Of a stretch of DNA of 64,000 bases, positions 45,469 through 54,593 are shown in pieces. Location of the stretch: NCBI RefSeq assembly GCF_001038485.1, contig NZ_LDUE01000030.1:28676-92675 (forward strand). The letters are read 5' to 3'. This DNA is from Ornithinibacillus californiensis. Lineage in GTDB: Bacteria > Bacillota > Bacilli > Bacillales > Amphibacillaceae. The position numbers and the translations under genes are program-made. Below the pieces are notes generated by a model, which did not search any database, was not told the origin of the DNA, and saw nothing but the letters and a program-made list of their open reading frames with translations. The stretch's first letter is position 1; every line of letters starts with the position of its first letter.

Positions 45469-47115
45469 TTATTCTGTAAAGAAGTTCCTTACAAGTAATG
45501 CCGTGCGCAGACGTAACGAATTGTCTGGATCATGAATGTTGTACTGAAGAATCTTCTTACACTTTGCAATTCGATATTTAACAGTATTACGGTGTACAAA
45601 CAGTATTTTAGAAGTTTCTGTAATTTCACAGTTATGGTCCAAATACACACTTAATGTGTTAACTAGGTCTTTTTCATCGTTCGTTTTAGGAAAAGCTAGG
45701 GAACGTAATGTTTCTTTGTAGAAATCCTTTAAATTATCCCCAGGGATTAATCGTAATAATTCTTTTAATTCTTTCGTACGATAAAACTTAATAATCTGTT
45801 TCTGGTTTAGAGCTGTACCTGTCACTAATGCATCAACAGCTTCACGATAGATAACCGGTAGTTCCGTAATTTCATTGACAAAATTACTTATCCCAAAGGA
45901 AATAGATGTTTCAAAGTCTTTGTACATTCGATTTTGGAAGGATTGTACGATTTCAGAGATAGACTTTTTAAGTGTTTCATTAAATTCCTTGGGAAATTGA
46001 AGAATGATGACAAAGTATTCATTTTTCATAAAGATAATATGCTCTATCCGATGCTTCGAAAAAGTATTATCGAATAAATCATAGAAAAAGTGAGAGAGGT
46101 TGTTGAACTTTTGCTCTTTTTCAAATATGTTTGTACTTCGATCTTCATCTAATTTACAAACCAAGCATGCATATTTTTCCTCTACTTTTAATCCATAATG
46201 CTTACTACGATGGATAACTTCTTCCGGTGATTGAAAATTGCCATCGACCAACGAGCTGAAGAAGTTGTTTTTTACGACTCGTTCATTCTCCATGACCGCT
46301 TCATTTTTCACAATGGTAGACGAAATAACATTTGAAGCTTGCTCGATTACAGTATGCGAAGTTTCTTCCGGATCAAAATCTAACAAAGCCAACATATAAG
46401 GATACGGATGTGAAGTTTGGACTGGGAAGACAGTTATTTCTATTTGTCTTTGATCAGTTTTTAATTCGGTTAAAACATATCTTTCTTTCAAATCGTTATA
46501 ACTAATAGTGTCTTGTAAATGGGAGGTAACTTGTTGTTTTAATTCCTCCATATCAGGATGGCGAAAATCCTTTGAGCAATTTAGCGGGTGAATAATTGGG
46601 TTATATAAAATTACAGGACTATTTGTAAGATGTCCGAGCTGATCCATTAATGATTGAAGTGTAGCCCCTTTTAACATCATGTTTGTAAATTTCTTTTGTA
46701 CTTTATAAGCATCGAAAAGGTCATCCATCTTATTTTCCCAGAGAAATTGCAATAAATAATGACCAATCTCCGTTAGCGTACTTGTATTGGGAATATGGAT
46801 GATTGGGAAGTTTAATCTATTGGCAAGTTCAATAACCTCTGCTGGTATCTCATGGATAAATCGATTTAATTTAATTCCAATTCCAGCACAGTTCGATTTA
46901 TTCAATTCTTCAATGAGGTCGTAGAGTCCACTTGGGTTATCCTTAAAAGAGAATCCAGTAGTTAATAATAGGGAGTGGTTGGTAACGAATTTAGTCATAT
47001 CAGGTGTATCTAAAGTCTCTACTGATTCGACCAATCTATTTAAGCCTTCATTTCCTGCGATTACAGTTGCATCTTGCATAATTTCTTGGGCAAGTAATTC
47101 ACTTAATTTTTTCAA
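45469..47115 (-). CDS. PucR-family transcriptional regulator 2
   Basis: The 548-residue protein is organised like regulator 1: N-terminal PucR domain (LSELLAQEIMQDATVIAGNEGLNRLVESVETLDTPDMTKFV), GGDEF-like middle, and C-terminal HTH (LVNTLSVYLDHNCEITETSKILFVHRNTVKYRIAKCKKIL). The frame runs back to 47166, but AGGAGG on the minus strand is nine bases from TTG 47115, which gives the normal start of the family (K-K-L-S-E-L-L). It is divergent from the NCS2 permease and upstream of the YfcC-type gene. Two PucR paralogues in one island suggest separate effectors or a hierarchy. Confidence 0.9.
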   Translation of the reverse strand: MKKLSELLAQEIMQDATVIAGNEGLNRLVESVETLDTPDMTKFVTNHSLLLTTGFSFKDNPSGLYDLIEELNKSNCAGIGIKLNRFIHEIPAEVIELANRLNFPIIHIPNTSTLTEIGHYLLQFLWENKMDDLFDAYKVQKKFTNMMLKGATLQSLMDQLGHLTNSPVILYNPIIHPLNCSKDFRHPDMEELKQQVTSHLQDTISYNDLKERYVLTELKTDQRQIEITVFPVQTSHPYPYMLALLDFDPEETSHTVIEQASNVISSTIVKNEAVMENERVVKNNFFSSLVDGNFQSPEEVIHRSKHYGLKVEEKYACLVCKLDEDRSTNIFEKEQKFNNLSHFFYDLFDNTFSKHRIEHIIFMKNEYFVIILQFPKEFNETLKKSISEIVQSFQNRMYKDFETSISFGISNFVNEITELPVIYREAVDALVTGTALNQKQIIKFYRTKELKELLRLIPGDNLKDFYKETLRSLAFPKTNDEKDLVNTLSVYLDHNCEITETSKILFVHRNTVKYRIAKCKKILQYNIHDPDNSLRLRTALLVRNFFTE

Positions 47116-47564
47116 TAGAAATAACCTCCTGGTTAGGTTTAACGTAGTTCTTGGTGTAGTGCCCAAGCAGTATTTATAGCCTACTTATATTATACACTTT
47201 GAACAAATCGAGGTGAAATATTAGCTACTTTGGCAAATGATATTTTTTGGAAAGTATGACATTTTTCTTATATTTATCATTTCCTATTTATACCTATTCA
47301 TTTAGGAATTCTTATTATTAGTTATGAACAAAATATAATTATATCTGAATAACTATTTGGTTACTTTGAACAATGACTTTGGCAGGAATACTATATAAAA
47401 TAATCAATGGGTAAGCGATACTAACTCTTTAGTCAGTCAACTGCAATTCAGTATTTGTCGCCATTGCAAAACAATGAAGATCCATATTTTGTAAAGGTCG
47501 TTTAGAACAACTTAATTTTTATCGTAACCGGTCGTAAATTTAATTGATAGATGGATATATATAT

Positions 47565-47577
47565 TTATTTGGTTAAA
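47565..47577 (+). promoter_or_regulatory. Candidate PucR box upstream of the NCS2 permease
   Basis: TTTATTTGGTTAA agrees with the B. subtilis PucR box WWWCNTTGGTTAA except at the fixed C. It lies about 110 bases before the permease start. The rest of the 569-base divergent gap (47116-47684) is AT-rich, with three GAACAA motifs at 47201, 47326 and 47368, and no coding frame. Confidence 0.4.
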
Positions 47578-47684
47578 CTAAAAAATACCGTGGAAGATAT
47601 ATATGAAGTTGTTGATAAATGGTCCCTTTGTAAAAAAGGAAATAATGATACTGGAAATTTTAAAAGAAAGATGAAGTGATAGTT

Positions 47685-49022
47685 ATGAAGAACGAACTGA
47701 TCAAGTCAGATAACTGGCTAGGCGGTCTACAATGGTTAATGTTTATATTTATAAATACAGTTGTTGTGCCAATAACAATTGGTGCTGCATATGATTTAAG
47801 TCAAGAACAAATTGTTAGTACCATGCAATTCTCCTTCATTATTGGTGGGGTTGGTTGTCTTTTACAAGCCTTCATTGGACATAGAAGACCCATTATGGAT
47901 GGACCTTCAGGATTATGGTGGGGTGTTATCCTAGCACTTTCTTCTATGTCTGCTGCGCAAGGTATTCCTCTAGCTGAGGTCGGAGGAAGTATTGCAGTTG
48001 GTGTAATTATTGCGGGTATTTTAACCATCCTAATAGGAGTTACTGGCATTGGCTATTTTTTAGAGAAGCTATTTAACCCTAGTGTTATGGGTACCTTTAT
48101 GATGTTGTTTGGTGTTTCACTTTGTATTAGTTTCCTTAAAGGTATGTTAGGCATTTCATCAGGAGACGGAACAATTGATATTGGTATGGGGCTTTTGGCT
48201 ATTGGTATTGCTTTATTAGTACTAATATTATCTGTAAAAGGTTCAAAGAAAATTGCTCAATATTCTATGTTAATTGGTATCATAGTTGGGTGGCCATTAT
48301 TCGCTGTCCTATTAGGTTCAGAGAGTCAATTAGGTGGCGGAGAAGTTTCTATGACTTTAGATTTATTCTTATTCCCATTAGGTGAACCAGCTTGGAACCT
48401 TGGAATCATTATTACAGTAGTTGTAACAGGTATCTTAAATCTTTCTAAACAGTATGGTTCCATTAAAGGTACAGATATTATGTATCCGGAACAACCATCG
48501 ACAAGTAAAGATTATCGTAACTCCTTTACAATTACTGGTGTACAAAGTATTTTATCTGGTTTATTAGGTTTAGTACCTTACTCACCATTTGTATCATCTA
48601 TTGGTTTCATTCAACAAACCAAAATTTACGATAGAATGCCATTTATTTTCGGTTCGGTGATGTTCTTGATCATGGGGATCATCCCACCAGTTGGATATTT
48701 CTTTACGCTACTGCCATTAAGTATCGGTAGTGCTGTATTATTCGTATCTTACGTAACTTTATTTGGTTCTTCACTTGAGTGGTATGCCAAAACAACTATC
48801 AACTCAACCAACGTTTATCGTGCAGCAATTCCGTTATTTATTGGTTTAGTATTAATGGCAATTCCTGGTTCTGCATTCGCAACTTTACCTGAATTCAGTC
48901 AACCTTTACTTTCAAGTGGATTATTGATGGGTACCATTATCGCTATACTAGTTGAAAATGTGATGGATTGGGATAAAGTAGGATTAGAAGAACAAAAGGC
49001 AAATGTACAAAAAAACGTATAA
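47685..49022 (+). CDS. NCS2-family purine/uracil/xanthine permease
   Basis: The 445-residue membrane protein has about 12-14 helices and the NCS2 pattern: DNWLGGLQWLMFIFINTVVVPITIGAAYDL, GHRRPIMDGPSGLWWG, FNPSVMGTFMMLFG, and the signature-like QSILSGLLGLVPYSPFVSSIGFIQQT. It probably imports a purine (xanthine, urate or hypoxanthine) feeding allantoin formation; E. coli also keeps an NCS2 gene, ybbY, in its allantoin cluster. The frame opens at GTG 47676, but ATG 47685 follows AAGTGAT and is preferred. Regulated from the divergent region shared with PucR 2. Confidence 0.88.
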   Translation: MKNELIKSDNWLGGLQWLMFIFINTVVVPITIGAAYDLSQEQIVSTMQFSFIIGGVGCLLQAFIGHRRPIMDGPSGLWWGVILALSSMSAAQGIPLAEVGGSIAVGVIIAGILTILIGVTGIGYFLEKLFNPSVMGTFMMLFGVSLCISFLKGMLGISSGDGTIDIGMGLLAIGIALLVLILSVKGSKKIAQYSMLIGIIVGWPLFAVLLGSESQLGGGEVSMTLDLFLFPLGEPAWNLGIIITVVVTGILNLSKQYGSIKGTDIMYPEQPSTSKDYRNSFTITGVQSILSGLLGLVPYSPFVSSIGFIQQTKIYDRMPFIFGSVMFLIMGIIPPVGYFFTLLPLSIGSAVLFVSYVTLFGSSLEWYAKTTINSTNVYRAAIPLFIGLVLMAIPGSAFATLPEFSQPLLSSGLLMGTIIAILVENVMDWDKVGLEEQKANVQKNV

Positions 49023-49039
49023 TATATTTTTTTATATAA

Positions 49040-49074
49040 AAAGGGTCTGTCCATAAATTATGGGCAGACCCTTT
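49040..49074. terminator. Strong hairpin after the NCS2 permease gene
   Basis: AAAGGGTCTGTCCATAA pairs with TTATGGGCAGACCCTTT almost throughout. The + strand has only a short T run; the minus strand has a long one. Confidence 0.75.
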
Positions 49075-49180
49075 CATATAATGTAGAGTGAAATAATTGT
49101 ATTAATATTTTTATATCCTTTATACTAGTAGTAATTTATAGATTACTTTTATTCTCAGGGTAAGGGCAGGAGATCTTAGG

Positions 49181-49633
49181 ATGAACATACGTAAGCTATT
49201 AAAAGATGAAGTACCACCAATTGAATTATTATTATTAGCAGATCCTTCTGAGGAAATGATAATGGGTTATTTGCAACGTGGGGATTGTTATGTGGCTGAG
49301 CTAAATAAAGAAGTGGTAGGGGTATTTGTATTACTTCCAACTAGACCTGGTACAATGGAGATTGTGAATGTTGCTGTTTCAAAAGAGTTTCGAGGAAAGG
49401 GAATCGGGAAGCAACTCATCCAAGATGCTATAGAGAAGGCGAGAGTAGGTGGCTATAATGCCATTGAAATAGGCACAGGTAACTCTAGTATCAACCAATT
49501 AGCTCTATACCAAAAATGTGGATTTCGAATCATGGCAATCGACACGGACTTCTTTATTCGAAACTACTCCGAGGAAATCATTGAATATGGTATCCAATGT
49601 AGAGATATGGTGCGATTAAAATTAGATTTATAA
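49181..49633 (+). CDS. GNAT-family N-acetyltransferase
   Basis: The 150-residue single-domain acetyltransferase has motif A, VAVSKEFRGKGIGKQLIQDAI, with the pyrophosphate loop R-G-K-G-I-G-K near residues 72-78, followed by the motif B segment GNSSINQLALYQKCGFRI. Start ATG 49181 follows GGGCAGGAG. Substrate cannot be predicted; GNATs of this size acetylate small amines or protein N termini. It stands alone. Confidence 0.9.
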   Translation: MNIRKLLKDEVPPIELLLLADPSEEMIMGYLQRGDCYVAELNKEVVGVFVLLPTRPGTMEIVNVAVSKEFRGKGIGKQLIQDAIEKARVGGYNAIEIGTGNSSINQLALYQKCGFRIMAIDTDFFIRNYSEEIIEYGIQCRDMVRLKLDL

Positions 49634-49694
49634 TATAATACACAATCCTTTTACTTCCATGAATTTTATAATTCAAAGATAGAAAGGGAGATGT

Positions 49695-49985
49695 ATGATG
49701 CCAGTATGTCAAAACTGTCAACAGGAGTGGACGTGGAAACAGACGATGAAGACGTTGTTTCGTTTGAAGTGTCCGTACTGTGGGGAAAAGCAGTATGAAT
49801 CAACAGCTTCGAGGAAAAGGACCAGTATGATAGGCTTTATTCCTTTTGTATCTTTACCAGTTACGTGGTTCGTAGATATGTCGTTTTGGGTATTCCTGAT
49901 TTTTTATTTCATTGTTTATAGTATTATATTTAGTTTTATTCCGTCCCTTTTAAAGCTCTCGAATGAGCAGGAGCCTTTGTGGTAG
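49695..49985 (+). CDS. Small zinc-finger membrane protein (CxxC-x20-CxxC type)
   Basis: The 96-residue protein has C-x2-C (CQNCQQEW) and, about 20 residues later, C-x2-C (CPYCGEK), then two hydrophobic helices (about 48-63 and 67-85). The layout matches the putative zinc-finger family TIGR04104 (cxxc_20_cxxc), common in Bacillaceae and of unknown function. Starts at ATG 49695 or 49698 are both served by AAAGGGAG. A terminator shared with the convergent peptidase gene follows. Confidence 0.82.
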   Translation: MMPVCQNCQQEWTWKQTMKTLFRLKCPYCGEKQYESTASRKRTSMIGFIPFVSLPVTWFVDMSFWVFLIFYFIVYSIIFSFIPSLLKLSNEQEPLW

Positions 49986-50004
49986 GGGAAATGTAAACGT
50001 AAGT

Positions 50005-50036
50005 AAAGACCGGAGAAAATTATTCTCCGGTCTTTT
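50005..50036. terminator. Terminator between convergent genes
   Basis: A 13-bp stem (AAAGACCGGAGAA / TTCTCCGGTCTTT) with a 5-base loop is followed by Ts; it lies between the zinc-finger gene and the M3 peptidase gene. Confidence 0.9.
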
Positions 50037-50042
50037 TAGATA

Positions 50043-51740
50043 CTATAAAGCTTTATCATCCACACTATCTAACCATGCTTCGATTGCTTGAACAGTTGAT
50101 TCTACTGTGCCTGCTTCGAAAGGGGAAAGTAGGTTAGCGGATTCTACTAATCCTAAGAAGGCTTTTGAGCCACCTAACTTACATAGGTTCAAGTAATCAT
50201 TCCAAGCATCTTCACGATTCTCTCTGGAGCGCTTCCAGAATTGGAACGCACAGATTTGAGCTAATGTGTAATCAATATAGTAGAAAGGTACTTCATAAAT
50301 ATGACCTTGACGTTGCCAAATTGCTCCCGTTCCCCAATAAGGCATATCATCATAATCACGGTGAGGAAGATATTTTGCTTCTATTTCTTTCCACGCTGCT
50401 TTACGTTCTTCCGGCGTCCAAGTTGGGTTCTCATACACTAAGTGTTGGAACTCATCTACTGCTACACCGTATGGAAGGAAGCGTAATCCACTAGCTAGGT
50501 GAGAATACTTATACTTGTCTGTATCCTCTTCAAAGAATAACTCCATCCATGGCCAAGTGAAGAATTCCATACTCATCGAATGGATTTCTGCAGCCTCATG
50601 GGTTGGCCAGATATATTCTGGGATTCCAATGCTACGGCTTTGATACACTTGGAATGCGTGGCCGGCTTCATGCGTTAGTACGTCAATATCACCAGATGTA
50701 CCATTAAAGTTAGAAAAGATAAATGGAGCTTGGTAGTCCTCGATAAAGGTACAATAACCACCAGATTCTTTCCCTTTTTTCGCTTCAAGATCCATAAGGT
50801 TACGCTCGATCATAAAATTAAAGAACTCTTTTGTTTCCGGTGATAGCTCTTCATACATTTTCTTCCCGTTCTCTATAATCCAGTCCGGTGAGCCTTTTGG
50901 TGTTGCGTTTCCAGTTTTGTATTGGAAGCTTTCGTCGTAGAACTTCAAGGAATCCAGGCCAATACGTTCTGCCTGTTTTTCATAAAGCTTCGTCACAAGT
51001 GGAACGATGTACTCCTGAACCTGCTTGCGGTAGTTTGCAACCATTTCTGCGTTATAGTCAATTCGCATCATTCGAACATAACCAAGTTCTACGAAGTTCT
51101 TATATCCTAATGTCGTCGCGATTTCATGACGAACTTTTACTAACTGATCGTAAATATCATCAAATTTTTCTGCGTTCGTTTCAAAGAATCCAGCTGATGC
51201 AGAAGCGGCTTTTTTGCGCACTTCTCTATCCTTATCTTGTAGGAATGGTCCAAGCTGCGCTAGTGTATAGGTGTTTCCGTTAAATTCTACTTCCGCAGAT
51301 GCCACTAATTTGGAGTACTCCGAAGTTAGTTTGTTTTCTTTTTGAAGCAGACCCATTACTTCTGGAGAGAAGCCTTTAATGGAGTAATCAGCTATCTCAA
51401 AAAGCTGTGACCCCCATTTTTTCTCCAGTTCATCACGGAATGGAGTTTTCACTAATTCCTTATAGAAATCAGTATTTAATTTTTGTACTTCTGGAGAAAC
51501 TTCATCCCAATAATCACGTTCTTTTTGATAAAATTCATCATTAGTATCAATAGAAGCTCGAACATAAACTAAGTTAAATAATGTTGATATACGGTTTCTT
51601 GATGCGTTGATTGCCTCAATGGCATCATTTTGTTCTTCGACAGTTGCAGCGTGTTTAAAATTCTCTAATAGACTAGCAAATTTTGTTTTTTCTAGTTCAA
51701 GATCTGGACGCTCGTATGTATAGTTTTCAAATGTTTGCAC
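50043..51740 (-). CDS. M3-family oligoendopeptidase (PepF-related)
   Basis: The 565-residue zinc metallopeptidase has the motif VLTHEAGHAFQVYQSR (HExxH) about two thirds along and a downstream Glu in EAAEIHSMSMEFFTWPWMELFF, as in M3 enzymes. Its length and the FNGTSGDIDVL segment fit the shorter M3 group related to, but distinct from, classic PepF. It cleaves short peptides in the cytosol. The start is GTG 51740 with AGGGGGAAA upstream. Monocistronic by appearance. Confidence 0.9.
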   Translation of the reverse strand: MQTFENYTYERPDLELEKTKFASLLENFKHAATVEEQNDAIEAINASRNRISTLFNLVYVRASIDTNDEFYQKERDYWDEVSPEVQKLNTDFYKELVKTPFRDELEKKWGSQLFEIADYSIKGFSPEVMGLLQKENKLTSEYSKLVASAEVEFNGNTYTLAQLGPFLQDKDREVRKKAASASAGFFETNAEKFDDIYDQLVKVRHEIATTLGYKNFVELGYVRMMRIDYNAEMVANYRKQVQEYIVPLVTKLYEKQAERIGLDSLKFYDESFQYKTGNATPKGSPDWIIENGKKMYEELSPETKEFFNFMIERNLMDLEAKKGKESGGYCTFIEDYQAPFIFSNFNGTSGDIDVLTHEAGHAFQVYQSRSIGIPEYIWPTHEAAEIHSMSMEFFTWPWMELFFEEDTDKYKYSHLASGLRFLPYGVAVDEFQHLVYENPTWTPEERKAAWKEIEAKYLPHRDYDDMPYWGTGAIWQRQGHIYEVPFYYIDYTLAQICAFQFWKRSRENREDAWNDYLNLCKLGGSKAFLGLVESANLLSPFEAGTVESTVQAIEAWLDSVDDKAL

Positions 51741-51828
51741 GCTTTTTCCCCCTAAAAATTATTGAAAGATTTCTTTCTTTTCTAGTTTACACTATTTTTG
51801 GTAAAAATAAGATAATTTTAGCTGAAAA

Positions 51829-51858
51829 CAGAGAACCAACCGAGTGGTCAGTTCTCTG
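51829..51858 (-). terminator. Terminator after the DAACS symporter gene
   Basis: CAGAGAAC pairs with GTTCTCTG, with an inner ACC/GGT pair, just downstream of the symporter stop on the minus strand; a short T run follows. Confidence 0.7.
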
Positions 51859-51873
51859 TTGTAAACAATTATG

Positions 51874-53067
51874 CTATGCAGCTCTTTTCTTCTCCGACTG
51901 TTCAATAACAACGCTTGCAGTTGCATCTCCCATAATATTTACAGATGTCCGCATCATGTCTAGAATTCGATCAATACCGGCGATTAGTGCAATGGCTTCT
52001 AAAGGAAGGTTCACGGCAGTCAATGTCATCGTTAGCATTACCATACCAGCTCCAGGCACACCGGCTGCACCAATGGAAGCAAGCGTTGCAACAAGTGCAA
52101 CGATGATCAGTTGAGCAAACGTTAACGATTCTCCAAAGTATTGAGCGGTGAACATAACAGCGATACCTTGATAAATTGCCGTACCGTCCATATTAATTGT
52201 TGCACCTAGAGGTAGAACAAAACTAGACGTTTCTTTCGATATACCGAGATTCTCTTGTGTGTTTTTCATGGTCACGGGTAATGTTCCCGAACTACTACAA
52301 GTGGTAAAGGCAACGGTAGCTGCAGGGAAGATTCCTTTGAAAAATTGAAATGGGCTCATTTTTCCAAGTGTCTTTAGGGCGAGTGAGTAGACAATTGCAA
52401 CCTGAATAAGGCAAGCGATGAGTACAGCAAGAATTAATTTCATTAGAGGCATGAGGACGTCTAGGCCATATTGACCTACAATTGGTGCTAGTAAACCAAA
52501 GATACCTATTGGTACAAGCTTCATAACGACTGCAGTTATTTTATACATGACTTCTGCTAGTCCATCGAAGAACTGTTTAACAGGAGAAGCTTTTTCTCCA
52601 ACCATCGTGATTCCAAGTCCAAGGAAAATTGCAAAGAAGATAATTTGTAGTACGTTAGCTGTTGCGAGGGATTCGATTGGATTTGTTGGGATGATGTTAA
52701 GTAACGTGTCAACAACATTCTGCGTTTCGCCTGATGGAATGTTTTCTTCATTTAGCTGAACGTCTACTCCAGTTCCAGGGGATAAGACTGTTGCAATCGT
52801 TAGCCCAATGCTGACAGCAAGAAAGCTAGTTGCAAGATAAAAGATAATCGTCTTTCCACCAAGTCTTCCAAGCTTTTTCATGTCCCCAGCATTCGTGACA
52901 CCTACAATAATGGTTGCTAGAATTAATGGAACAATAATAAATTTAATAAGCCGTAGAAACAAGTCTCCAAGTGGCTGAACATACGTCGCGCTATCTCCCA
53001 ATAGTAGACCAACGATAATTGCTAAAACGAAGCTTGCGAGTATTTGCCACAAAAAGCTCTTTTTCAT
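51874..53067 (-). CDS. Dicarboxylate/amino acid:cation symporter (DAACS, GltP/DctA-like)
   Basis: The 397-residue transporter has eight helices plus re-entrant loops. Diagnostic motifs: TTCSSSGTLPVTMKNTQENLG (serine-rich hairpin), LPLGATINMDGTAIYQG, and the late IAGIDRILDMMRTSVNIMGDATASVV with the conserved D and N for Na+ and substrate. These import glutamate, aspartate, serine or C4-dicarboxylates with Na+ or H+. Start ATG 53067 follows AAAGGAG. A cre-like site lies about 80 bases upstream, suggesting catabolite control. Exact substrate unresolved. Confidence 0.9.
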   Translation of the reverse strand: MKKSFLWQILASFVLAIIVGLLLGDSATYVQPLGDLFLRLIKFIIVPLILATIIVGVTNAGDMKKLGRLGGKTIIFYLATSFLAVSIGLTIATVLSPGTGVDVQLNEENIPSGETQNVVDTLLNIIPTNPIESLATANVLQIIFFAIFLGLGITMVGEKASPVKQFFDGLAEVMYKITAVVMKLVPIGIFGLLAPIVGQYGLDVLMPLMKLILAVLIACLIQVAIVYSLALKTLGKMSPFQFFKGIFPAATVAFTTCSSSGTLPVTMKNTQENLGISKETSSFVLPLGATINMDGTAIYQGIAVMFTAQYFGESLTFAQLIIVALVATLASIGAAGVPGAGMVMLTMTLTAVNLPLEAIALIAGIDRILDMMRTSVNIMGDATASVVIEQSEKKRAA

Positions 53068-53145
53068 TAGATAAAACTCCTTTCTTTTGGTATGATAAAG
53101 GTAACTATGGAATTAAATAGTCATCACTCCTTTCTAACGTGTGGG

Positions 53146-53159
53146 TGAAAGCACTTACA
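53146..53159. promoter_or_regulatory. Candidate cre (CcpA) site upstream of the DAACS symporter
   Basis: TGAAAGCACTTACA matches the cre consensus except for one central base (CA instead of CG). It lies between the divergent symporter and small membrane protein genes, 79 bases from the symporter start. Confidence 0.45.
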
Positions 53160-53263
53160 ATTAGAACTATCATTTATAACTATTCAAAAGCGCATAAAAT
53201 TATATTAGTATATCAAAAAAACTTTGATATTTACTATAAAAACATTCAAAGTGAGGTGTAAGC

Positions 53264-53554
53264 ATGTTAGTGCAATCAGTGATTACTATAGCTGCCATCT
53301 TAGCAGTAGTAGGTATTATTTTAGGCTTTGTATTCTTAAAGGCTTCAGGTGGTAAAGGTTTTCTACCATATTATCCAATGGTTATCCTTGGAATAGCGGG
53401 TATCGTTCTAGCTTGTGTCTCTGCTCCTCTTAATGTCCACATCATGGATGTTGGACTTGGTGGTTGGGGAATCGCTTGTCTATTTGCAGCGATGATCAGC
53501 TTCTTAGTGACGAGTATTAGTCACGCTTATCAAGTACATGATCAAAAAGCTTAA
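53264..53554 (+). CDS. Small hydrophobic membrane protein, function unknown
   Basis: The 96-residue protein has three hydrophobic helices (about 5-27, 37-56 and 66-86) separated by short Gly-rich loops, with a short charged C terminus. I do not recognise a family. Start ATG 53264 follows GTGAGGTG, and a strong terminator follows. The clear ribosome site, good codon pattern and private terminator support a real gene. It is divergent from the DAACS symporter. Confidence 0.75.
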   Translation: MLVQSVITIAAILAVVGIILGFVFLKASGGKGFLPYYPMVILGIAGIVLACVSAPLNVHIMDVGLGGWGIACLFAAMISFLVTSISHAYQVHDQKA

Positions 53555-53570
53555 ACTATTTAAACAAAAA

Positions 53571-53604
53571 CAACGCACAGATCATCGCATCTGTGCGTTG
53601 TTTT
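53571..53604 (+). terminator. Terminator after the small membrane protein gene
   Basis: CAACGCACAGAT pairs with ATCTGTGCGTTG, followed by TTTTATT. It may also serve the convergent cvfB. Confidence 0.88.
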
Positions 53605-53614
53605 ATTAGATATG

Positions 53615-54463
53615 CTATTTTAAATACGTTTTACCGTCACGTTGTTCCACTTTGCCATCTTTCATTAGCTTACCTAATGCTCGTTTGAAAGCTGATTTAC
53701 TAATATGGAACGTACCACGTATATCTTCTGGGTCACTCTGATCACTGAAAGGAATAACACCATCATGATTTTCGATGTGTTGTAAAATCATATCTGAATC
53801 TTCCACCATACCATGTTGTTTTAACGGACGTAAGGAAAGGTTTAATGTTCCATCAAACCTTACTTCAATAACCCTACCTTGGACAAGCTCACCTAAACGT
53901 GGCTCTGTTTTACGCTCGGTGTGGTGAATGAAACCACGATATTTCTCATCGGTTATTACTGCTGTACCTTCTCTACTTGTATGGTATACTCGACCGTTTA
54001 TCGTTTGGTTAAGTAAGGAATCTGGAGCTTCCTCAAACTCACGCTGAAAAATTCCTTCTGTTGCTGGGATTGCAAGTAATCTCCCTTTGCGATCTTTTCC
54101 TAACGTGACAAAAAGCATATCCTCTTCTTTTGGCCAGACGTTTTCAAAAAGTGGTAGATCATCCTTTGATACTAGAAATTCCTTCGTCGTACCAATATCA
54201 ACAAATGCACCTAAGTGGGGGAGTACGCTAACTACCTTTGCCCAACCATAGTTATCCATTACTACTTCTGGGAGTTTGGTAGAGGCCGTTAAATTCCCTT
54301 TCTTATCTTGGTATAAGAAAACATCAACTTCTTCGTCAACCTCTAATTGTTTATCCGATTCGTTGTGATGGAGTAGTGCTTCTGTCATATCTTTTTTCAG
54401 TACATAACCTGTATCAATTTTTCGATCCACTACCATTGTTTGAATTGTACCTATTTCAATCAT
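53615..54463 (-). CDS. cvfB: S1-domain RNA-binding protein CvfB (YitL family)
   Basis: The 282-residue cytosolic protein has three successive S1-like OB folds: about 1-60 (GTIQTMVVDRKIDTGYVL), 65-140 (YGWAKVVSVLPHLGAFVDIG, the best S1 motif) and 145-215 (GRVYHTSREGTAVITDEKYRGFIHHTE). A C-terminal winged helix (about 225-282: IRGTFHISKSAFKRALGKLMKDGKVEQ) follows. This matches S. aureus CvfB and B. subtilis YitL, RNA-binding regulators of gene expression. ATG start at 54463. Monocistronic. Confidence 0.93.
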   Translation of the reverse strand: MIEIGTIQTMVVDRKIDTGYVLKKDMTEALLHHNESDKQLEVDEEVDVFLYQDKKGNLTASTKLPEVVMDNYGWAKVVSVLPHLGAFVDIGTTKEFLVSKDDLPLFENVWPKEEDMLFVTLGKDRKGRLLAIPATEGIFQREFEEAPDSLLNQTINGRVYHTSREGTAVITDEKYRGFIHHTERKTEPRLGELVQGRVIEVRFDGTLNLSLRPLKQHGMVEDSDMILQHIENHDGVIPFSDQSDPEDIRGTFHISKSAFKRALGKLMKDGKVEQRDGKTYLK

Positions 54464-54493
54464 GTTAAACCCTCTTTCTACTATGTATTGGAA

Positions 54494-54522
54494 AAGGGAT
54501 ACCCATTAGTAGGGTACCCCTT
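54494..54522 (-). terminator. Hairpin upstream of cvfB
   Basis: Minus-strand AAGGGGTACCC pairs with GGGTATCCCTT (G-T pairs) over seven bases. It may end read-through from the ABC operon or lie in the cvfB leader. The 408-base gap from 54464 to 54871 also holds a GTTAC/GTAAC hairpin nested in ATGCCA/TGGCAT at 54812-54857, and a short coding-like remnant. Confidence 0.45.
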
Positions 54523-54593
54523 ATATTTCTAAAGTAACACATCGTTTATTTATATTTATCCCAATTTTATTTGGGTGGGAAATTCATTTTAAA

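Noticed and set aside
47116..47684. Purine riboswitch before the NCS2 permease
   Set aside because: No conserved purine-aptamer core or terminator pair was recognised; the region looks like a protein-controlled divergent promoter.
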